Assembly: GCA_017548225.1 (NCBI GenBank)
Contig: JAFYMV010000024.1
Coordinates: forward strand, 1 to 12,721
Direction: 5' to 3'
Origin: Bacteroidaceae bacterium
GTDB taxonomy: Bacteria; Bacteroidota; Bacteroidia; Bacteroidales; Bacteroidaceae
DNA length: 12,721 bases
The notes beneath the pieces are model-generated. The model was not told where the DNA came from and did no database searches. It saw only the letters and a list, made by a program, of their open reading frames with translations. This document shows, in pieces, positions 9,075 through 12,721 of this stretch (positions within the stretch are counted from its first letter, which is position 1; the number at the start of each line of letters is the position of its first letter). The translations under genes were made by a program, and so were the position numbers.

Positions 9075-9227
9075 ATGAACACCTGCTTACTGAGCGGCAA
9101 CTTCGCCCTCGACACCATCATCACCCGCACATACCCCAATGGCTTTGTCAAGGGCAAGCGCAACAAGTTCGTCGAAACCCTCGTCACCGATATGCACCTC
9201 TTCGGCCAACCGATATTGAAGATTTAA
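9075..9227 (+). CDS. Small hypothetical protein, 50 aa
   Basis: An ATG ORF encoding MNTCLLSGNFALDTIITRTY through GQPILKI, 67 nt downstream of the NADAR stop with no visible terminator between. Its codon choice (many AAC, CTC, GGC, GTC) resembles that of the ART, NADAR and sbcC genes and differs from the repeat-rich DNA that follows. Upstream in frame the next stop is at 9030-9032 with no other ATG, so the start is fixed if it is a gene. There is no signal peptide, membrane segment or cysteine motif. I do not recognise it. It could be a real third member of the ART-NADAR cassette or the decayed N-terminus of a longer gene cut off by the repeat region. Confidence 0.45.
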   Translation: MNTCLLSGNFALDTIITRTYPNGFVKGKRNKFVETLVTDMHLFGQPILKI

Positions 9228-9343
9228 GGTTCAGTGTGCCAACGGGTCACCGCGTCAAAGACACTTTCACCAGCAGCTTTGCTGCCAGTTTTCGTCTTCG
9301 TTATCGTTGCGTAGCGAATCACCTCCCCAACAACTTCATTATT

Positions 9344-9444
9344 CATTGTCAATTAGCTTCGCTGAGCTTTGGCTGCGTTCGCGGTGTGATTGTGAGTAAA
9401 CTCACATCACGCTCACTTGAACAAACCTTGTCCATTGTCAATTA
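9344..9444 (+). repeat. Duplicated 12-mer CATTGTCAATTA
   Basis: CATTGTCAATTA occurs at 9344-9355 and again at 9433-9444, 89 nt apart in the same orientation. The DNA between them holds the GTGAGT/ACTCAC hairpin. The layout suggests a small interspersed intergenic repeat unit bounded by direct repeats. Whether it is dispersed in the genome cannot be seen here. Confidence 0.6.
9386..9410. repeat. Inverted repeat GTGA(T)TGTGAGT-aa-ACTCACATCAC
   Basis: An 11-bp stem with one bulged T and a 2-nt loop: TGTGAGT (9391-9397) pairs with ACTCACA (9400-9406), and the pairing extends through GTGA/TCAC. No T-run follows on either side, so it is not a standard terminator. It lies inside the direct-repeat pair CATTGTCAATTA. 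Confidence 0.7.
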
Positions 9445-9639
9445 ATTTCCTGCCAGGCGGCAAAAAGTAATTGAATAGAATCGCCATACGCATGACTTTT
9501 CCTTGTTTTATCCATTTTTATGTGTTATATCACACAAAAAAACACTCTCGTCAGTCAATTGCTCACGTTTAGTGACCTTGAGAATCTTATCCGTAAGTTT
9601 TTCGTAAGTAATGCGGGAATGTTTGTTTTTACCAATTTA

Positions 9640-9651
9640 TGCAAAATAAGC
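9640..9651 (+). repeat. Upstream copy of the TG(T/C)AAAATAAGC element
   Basis: TGCAAAATAAGC lies 29 nt before the -33 box of the ATPase gene. It differs by one base from the 12-mer TGTAAAATAAGC found, in both orientations, downstream of the same gene. It could be an operator or the trace of a flanking repeat. Confidence 0.45.
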
Positions 9652-9679
9652 TTTAGAAAACCACTTTATTCACACATTA

Positions 9680-9711
9680 TTTGTTTGTTTAATATTATAC
9701 GATTATATTTG
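9680..9711 (+). promoter_or_regulatory. Bacteroides-type promoter of the AAA ATPase gene
   Basis: TTTG at 9680-9683 (-33) and TATATTTG at 9704-9711 (-7, matching TAnnTTTG) are separated by 20 nt, within the usual spacing for the Bacteroidota housekeeping sigma factor. Transcription should begin near 9716-9719, just before the ATG at 9733. This makes the longest-ORF start at 9520 very unlikely. Confidence 0.75.
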
Positions 9712-9732
9712 CGAAGCCAAAGATGTAAGTAT

Positions 9733-11193
9733 ATGCAAAGGTTGGGTAAACATATAGAAGAGCAAATCATAAAGAGGATGTCTATAGATAATCCTTGGTG
9801 GATAACCTGTTCTATTGCCGAAGACTATAAGGAGATGCCATCGAGAATGTATCTCGAAGAGTTCTATCCGTTAATAACGGATCTTGCAGTGCGTCGAGCA
9901 GTAATCTTGATGGGGGCACGACGAGTGGGTAAGACGGTGATGATATATCACGCTATTGATAGGCTCATCCGTGAGGGGGTAGACCCACATAAAATCATTT
10001 ATGTGTCTATTGATACACCTATATATAATAATAATTCTCTCGAGGAACTCTTTGCCTATGCAAGAAGAGCATTGAAAAATGAGGAGAACTACGAAGGGTA
10101 CTATGTATTCTTTGATGAAATACAATATCTCAAAGATTGGGAGGTGCATCTGAAATCTTTAGTAGACACCTATAGGAAAGTGAAGTTTATTGCCTCTGGG
10201 TCGGCAGCAGCCGCGTTGAAAATGAAAAGTAACGAAAGCGGTGCTGGAAGATTCACCGATTTCATGTTACCTCCACTGACATTCTTCGAGTATCTCAACC
10301 TGCAACGTCTAGAAACAATCATCGTAAGCAAACCTACAGAGGCGGTGCCATACGACACCATAAACATAGACGAACTGAACAGACACTTTATTGACTATAT
10401 CAACTATGGCGGGTATCCAGAAGTTGTCTTCTCGGAGAAGATTCGCTCTAATCCGGGGCTATATATCAAGAATGACATCATTGACAAGGTGCTGTTGCGC
10501 GACCTACCAAGTCTGTATGGTATTACTGATATTCAAGAACTGAATAAATTGTTCGTACACATTGCATTCAGATCAAGCAACGAGTTCTCGTATGAGAAGT
10601 TGGCAACGGAATCTGGTATTAAGAAAGATGTACTGAAGAGATATCTGGAGTATCTGGAAGCTGCGTTCCTCGTCAAAGTGGTGAGGAGGGTTGATCAAAA
10701 CGCCAAGCATATGCAGCGCGTTACTTCATTTAAGATATATCTTACCAATCCCTCACTACGATGTGCGCTCTTCTCTCCCATTGATAGTAACGACGACTTT
10801 ATCGGTGGTATGGTGGAAACGGCTATCTTTGCCCAATGGATTCAAAGTGGGAAAAGTGATTTTTACTATGCGAACTGGGCAAAGGGGAGAGATAAAGGCG
10901 AAGTAGATATCGTGTGGCTCGAGGAAGCGACACAAAAGGCTATCTCATTGGCTGAAATAAAATGGACCGACCGTTTTGCAGAAAACCCGACAGAACTAAA
11001 GTCTGTATCTCATTTCTTGGAGGCAAATAACACTGTAAAAAAGATAGTTGTCACATCAAAGACGATTACCTCTCAATACGAGTTGCCTAAAGGAAAGATT
11101 CAGTTTGTTCCTTCTGCCATTTATGCCTATTGGGTATCGGACTTTTTGTTCAGGAAAAAGAAGCACGAATTGCTCTATACACCCCTGATGTAG
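9733..11193 (+). CDS. AAA ATPase with C-terminal DUF4143 (AAA_14/DUF4143 family)
   Basis: A 486 aa P-loop ATPase of the stand-alone AAA_14 plus DUF4143 family, common and often multicopy in Bacteroidota; its cellular role is not established. Walker A is MGARRVGKT (60-68), Walker B FFDEIQ (126-131, with D128 and E129), followed by a sensor-1-like ASGSAAA (154-160). A winged-helix-like middle region is expected around 285-320. The C-terminal segment has GEVD (389-392) and EIK (408-410), the D...ExK pattern of a PD-(D/E)XK-like fold. The frame is open back to an ATG at 9520, but the promoter at 9680-9711 and the low-complexity, AT-rich sequence of those 71 codons favour ATG 9733; 9778 is a further option. 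The gene looks AT-richer than sbcC and is flanked by repeated 12-mers, suggesting separate acquisition. Confidence 0.87.
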   Translation: MQRLGKHIEEQIIKRMSIDNPWWITCSIAEDYKEMPSRMYLEEFYPLITDLAVRRAVILMGARRVGKTVMIYHAIDRLIREGVDPHKIIYVSIDTPIYNNNSLEELFAYARRALKNEENYEGYYVFFDEIQYLKDWEVHLKSLVDTYRKVKFIASGSAAAALKMKSNESGAGRFTDFMLPPLTFFEYLNLQRLETIIVSKPTEAVPYDTINIDELNRHFIDYINYGGYPEVVFSEKIRSNPGLYIKNDIIDKVLLRDLPSLYGITDIQELNKLFVHIAFRSSNEFSYEKLATESGIKKDVLKRYLEYLEAAFLVKVVRRVDQNAKHMQRVTSFKIYLTNPSLRCALFSPIDSNDDFIGGMVETAIFAQWIQSGKSDFYYANWAKGRDKGEVDIVWLEEATQKAISLAEIKWTDRFAENPTELKSVSHFLEANNTVKKIVVTSKTITSQYELPKGKIQFVPSAIYAYWVSDFLFRKKKHELLYTPLM

Positions 11194-11216
11194 AAATAAG
11201 CATTAATGCTTATTTT
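11194..11216 (+). terminator. AT-rich palindrome right after the ATPase stop, possible terminator
   Basis: A perfect 22-nt palindrome AAATAAGCATTAATGCTTATTT (11194-11215) begins at the first base after the TAG stop and is followed by one more T, then AC. The stem is AT-rich and the T-run short, so termination may be weak. Its right arm is also one of the TGTAAAATAAGC elements, so it could instead be a protein-binding dyad. Confidence 0.5.
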
Positions 11217-11219
11217 ACA
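11208..11219 (-). repeat. TGTAAAATAAGC element, minus orientation
   Basis: GCTTATTTTACA on the + strand is an exact reverse complement of TGTAAAATAAGC. It forms the right arm of the palindrome that follows the ATPase stop and is the first of three copies in about 100 bp. Confidence 0.55.
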
Positions 11220-11253
11220 AACAGGACTTATGCTACTGAAAATCTTGTGGTTA

Positions 11254-11315
11254 AAAGTGTAAAATAAGAATTAAAACGCACAAAAGCGGGTGATTTTTCG
11301 CTTATTTTACATCTT
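11254..11315. repeat. Inverted pair of TGTAAAATAAG elements
   Basis: AAAGTGTAAAATAAG (11254-11268) faces CTTATTTTACATCTT (11301-11315): 13 of 15 arm positions pair, around a 32-nt loop. The core 11-mer TGTAAAATAAG is perfect on both sides. It is non-coding and lies between the ATPase gene and the convergent acidic-protein gene. It might act as an operator, a transcript 3' structure, or the end of a mobile unit. Confidence 0.6.
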
Positions 11316-11434
11316 AAATGAGGGGAAAGTACCCAATCTATAACGCAAGATAAAGTAAAAGCCCAACATCTGAACTCTATAAGGGGAACTCAAAGGTTCG
11401 CTAAGCCTTCTCAGACGAATGGCTTTTGTGTCGT
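11316..11434. other. Convergent intergenic remainder, no gene seen
   Basis: The end of the 254-nt gap between the convergent ATPase and acidic-protein genes. The only structure I see is a weak 5-bp hairpin AAGCC (11403-11407) / GGCTT (11421-11425) followed by TT, a poor candidate terminator for + strand transcription. There is no ORF of useful length and no RNA gene. Confidence 0.5.
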
Positions 11435-11448
11435 GCGAGATATCTCGC
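11435..11448. repeat. Perfect palindrome GCGAGATATCTCGC at the acidic gene's stop
   Basis: A 14-nt perfect palindrome overlaps the last base of the minus-strand stop codon (11448-11450). It lacks a T-run on either side, so it does not fit a classic Rho-independent terminator. It may stabilise the mRNA 3' end or be a protein-binding site. Confidence 0.6.
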
Positions 11449-12116
11449 TACTCTTCAAAGCGAATAGTATAGCTCACCTCGTCGTCGCGACAGGCGTCAA
11501 GGTCCAAGCCTACGCGCTCGGCAACGAACGCGTGATCGTGCCTCTTGAGCCACTCTTGATAGTCATCGAGGTCGTAGTCATTGTAGTTGAAGGAGTCTGC
11601 TTCGTGGTCTGCTTCGTTGTCTTCATCCTCGCCTTCGTCGTCGTCATCAAGGTCTTCGTACTCCTCGAAATCTTCTTCGTCGTCAAGGTCTTCGTCGTCA
11701 TCATAGTCATCATCATAGTCATCGTACTCCTCGAAATCTTCGAGGTCTTCTTTCCAATGCTTGAATCCATCGGGATCTATGATGGGCGCAGCGTAGAGGC
11801 CGTTGCTGACATCTTCCTTGAGTGAACTCCTGAGGCAATCGTATAGGCACTCATTGTCGGCCTCGAAGAGCCAATACTCTTCGACCATGTAGTAGAACTT
11901 CTCTTCCAGCTGCTCGTGCAGCGACTCTAGCGTGGGGTCGCCGTCCTCGATAGCGTTGACAACGGACTCGCTAGAGACTTTCTTCTTGCCAAGCTTCTTG
12001 AGCGCTGCTAGCTCGCTATCAGAGATCTCAACCTCTATGGTCTCGTCGCTGCCGTAGCCATGACCACTGCAGCCATAGCCGTAAAAGGCTTCTAAATCAA
12101 CTGTAATCTTTGCCAT
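11448..12116 (-). CDS. Hypothetical protein with an extreme acidic tract
   Basis: A 222 aa protein I do not recognise. The N-terminus (MAKITVDLEAFYGYGCSGHG) is Gly/Tyr-rich and is followed by an ordered-looking acidic/hydrophobic stretch with EVEISDSELAALKKL (28-42). Residues 124-186 are almost entirely Asp/Glu with scattered Tyr and Phe, and the last 35 residues are mixed again (EWLKRHDHAFVAERVGLDLD). There is no signal peptide or membrane segment, so it should be soluble and strongly anionic. The acidic tract contains a 20-bp DNA word duplicated 66 bp apart (11656-11675 and 11722-11741), suggesting growth by in-frame duplication. The next gene upstream on the same strand ends 47 nt before its start, so the two are probably co-transcribed from a promoter beyond the window. 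The opposite-strand hydrophobic ORF here is an antisense artefact. Confidence 0.75.
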   Translation of the reverse strand: MAKITVDLEAFYGYGCSGHGYGSDETIEVEISDSELAALKKLGKKKVSSESVVNAIEDGDPTLESLHEQLEEKFYYMVEEYWLFEADNECLYDCLRSSLKEDVSNGLYAAPIIDPDGFKHWKEDLEDFEEYDDYDDDYDDDEDLDDEEDFEEYEDLDDDDEGEDEDNEADHEADSFNYNDYDLDDYQEWLKRHDHAFVAERVGLDLDACRDDEVSYTIRFEE

Positions 12117-12163
12117 CTTTGTTTAGTGTGTAGTGTGTAGAGTTTTGTGTGCTAGGGGTAGGG

Positions 12164-12721
12164 TTACCTTTCGTTCTCTTGCTCGGAAAGGACGGCCTTG
12201 GCATCTTCTTCAATTTCGGTAAAGTGGATGATGAAGGGATCACATATGCCCAAGTCTTTAGGGCTATTATAGTAATACCAATCATGCAGGTATTCGGTAA
12301 TGGATTGCATCAATTGGGGATGGGTAAGCACAAGGCGATTGTAGCAGAACTGCTCGGGGACAAAAAGGCGTTGAGTAAGCAAGTCAATGTACTCTTCATC
12401 GGTGAGGATGTAGGTGAAATCCTTCTTGTGCAACAGTGTTCCATCGGCCTTGTCGTAGAATAGTGCAGTAAACCGGTATTGGTAATGTGGTTTTAGACTT
12501 ATGGCGAATGGACGCATGTCGTTATCGGCTGCTCTCTTGTGAATCAAAGCATCGAGTTCCTCACTAAACCCTTCGGTCTCATGCAGAGGTAAGTCTTTGC
12601 ACAGGTCGAAGATGTCTGTGTCATAAGGGAGCTTTTCATAGGGCAAATTTGCATCATCGACACCCTTGTTATAGCAGTCAATGATGAGGGTGGTGATGCG
12701 TTGAATTTCTTCGTCAGTGTA
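12164..12721 (-). CDS. Hypothetical protein, 5' end outside the window
   Basis: The reading frame is open to the right edge of the window (visible part starts YTDEEIQRITTLIIDCYNKG), giving 185 visible residues to the TAA at 12164-12166. A TTG at 12644-12646 could be read as a start, but the 25 codons before it look equally coding, so the true start is probably beyond 12721. The visible protein is rich in Tyr, Leu and Asp, with stretches such as FTYILTDEEYIDLLTQRLF and YLHDWYYYN. I see no catalytic motif, membrane segment or repeat, and I do not recognise the family. It lies 47 nt upstream of the acidic-protein gene on the same strand, which suggests a two-gene or longer operon. The spacer carries a short tandem (AGTGTGT twice) and no terminator. 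Confidence 0.75.
   Translation of the reverse strand, partial: YTDEEIQRITTLIIDCYNKGVDDANLPYEKLPYDTDIFDLCKDLPLHETEGFSEELDALIHKRAADNDMRPFAISLKPHYQYRFTALFYDKADGTLLHKKDFTYILTDEEYIDLLTQRLFVPEQFCYNRLVLTHPQLMQSITEYLHDWYYYNSPKDLGICDPFIIHFTEIEEDAKAVLSEQENER

Larger units (their letters stand above)
9228..9679. other. Non-coding, repeat-rich intergenic region
   Basis: About 450 bp with no convincing gene. The left half is a mosaic of short hairpins: GCAGC-ttt-GCTGC (9273-9285), the GTGAGT dyad (9386-9410) and TGCC-aggc-GGCA (9451-9462), plus a duplicated CATTGTCAATTA. The right half from about 9480 is AT-rich. A 69-codon ORF (9236-9445) crosses the hairpins, but its peptide has no recognisable family and depends on the repeated words, so I do not call it. 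The stretch probably holds decayed interspersed repeats and the 5' flank of the ATPase gene. Confidence 0.6.

Noticed and set aside
9236..9445. 69-codon + strand ORF in the repeat region
   Set aside because: It crosses several hairpins and the duplicated 12-mer and has no recognisable protein character.
9520..9534. TGTG-ttatat-CACA dyad (9521-9534) as an operator
   Set aside because: Four-base arms are too short to be meaningful in AT-rich DNA.
11403..11427. AAGCC/GGCTT hairpin followed by TT as a terminator
   Set aside because: A 5-bp stem with a 13-nt loop and very short T-run is too weak to call; mentioned only in the intergenic entry.
11433..11825. A + strand 130-codon ORF that reads as a very hydrophobic multi-pass membrane protein
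   Set aside because: It is the antisense of the Asp/Glu codons (GAC/GAT/GAA/GAG read as Val/Ile/Phe/Leu). The minus-strand gene is longer and has a same-strand partner.

Overview
The window looks like a chromosomal segment of a Bacteroidota bacterium, probably order Bacteroidales. Two upstream regions carry the Bacteroides-type -7 element TAnnTTTG, one of them with a TTTG box about 20 nt upstream. Starts mostly lack a clear Shine-Dalgarno sequence, and the enzymes present fit that group. I cannot name the genus. No tRNA, rRNA, CRISPR array or transposase gene was seen.

Left part (2-9227, all + strand): a DNA-break-processing block. It opens with the 3' most of an AddA/RecB-like helicase-nuclease gene that runs in from beyond the left edge and ends at a strong palindromic terminator. 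After a candidate promoter comes a tightly packed run: sbcD, sbcC (ATGA overlap), an ADP-ribosyltransferase-like gene (19 nt after sbcC), and a NADAR-family gene (ATGA overlap). A 50-codon ORF may be the last member. AddA and SbcCD process or resect double-strand ends. The ART and NADAR genes together look like a writer and eraser of ADP-ribosylation, possibly a toxin-antitoxin or DNA-modification module inside a DNA repair operon. This is the most interesting item in the window.

Middle (9228-11447): a non-coding stretch of about 500 bp rich in short hairpins and repeated words leads into a stand-alone AAA ATPase gene of the AAA_14/DUF4143 type. That gene has its own good promoter, which argues for a later start codon than the longest ORF. 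It looks more AT-rich than its left neighbours and is bracketed by copies of a 12-mer close to TGTAAAATAAGC, as expected of an independently acquired or self-regulated gene.

Right part (11448-12721, - strand): two unrecognised genes in a probable operon. One is truncated by the right window edge. The other encodes a 222-residue protein with an extreme Asp/Glu tract. The two strands converge at about 11200-11450.
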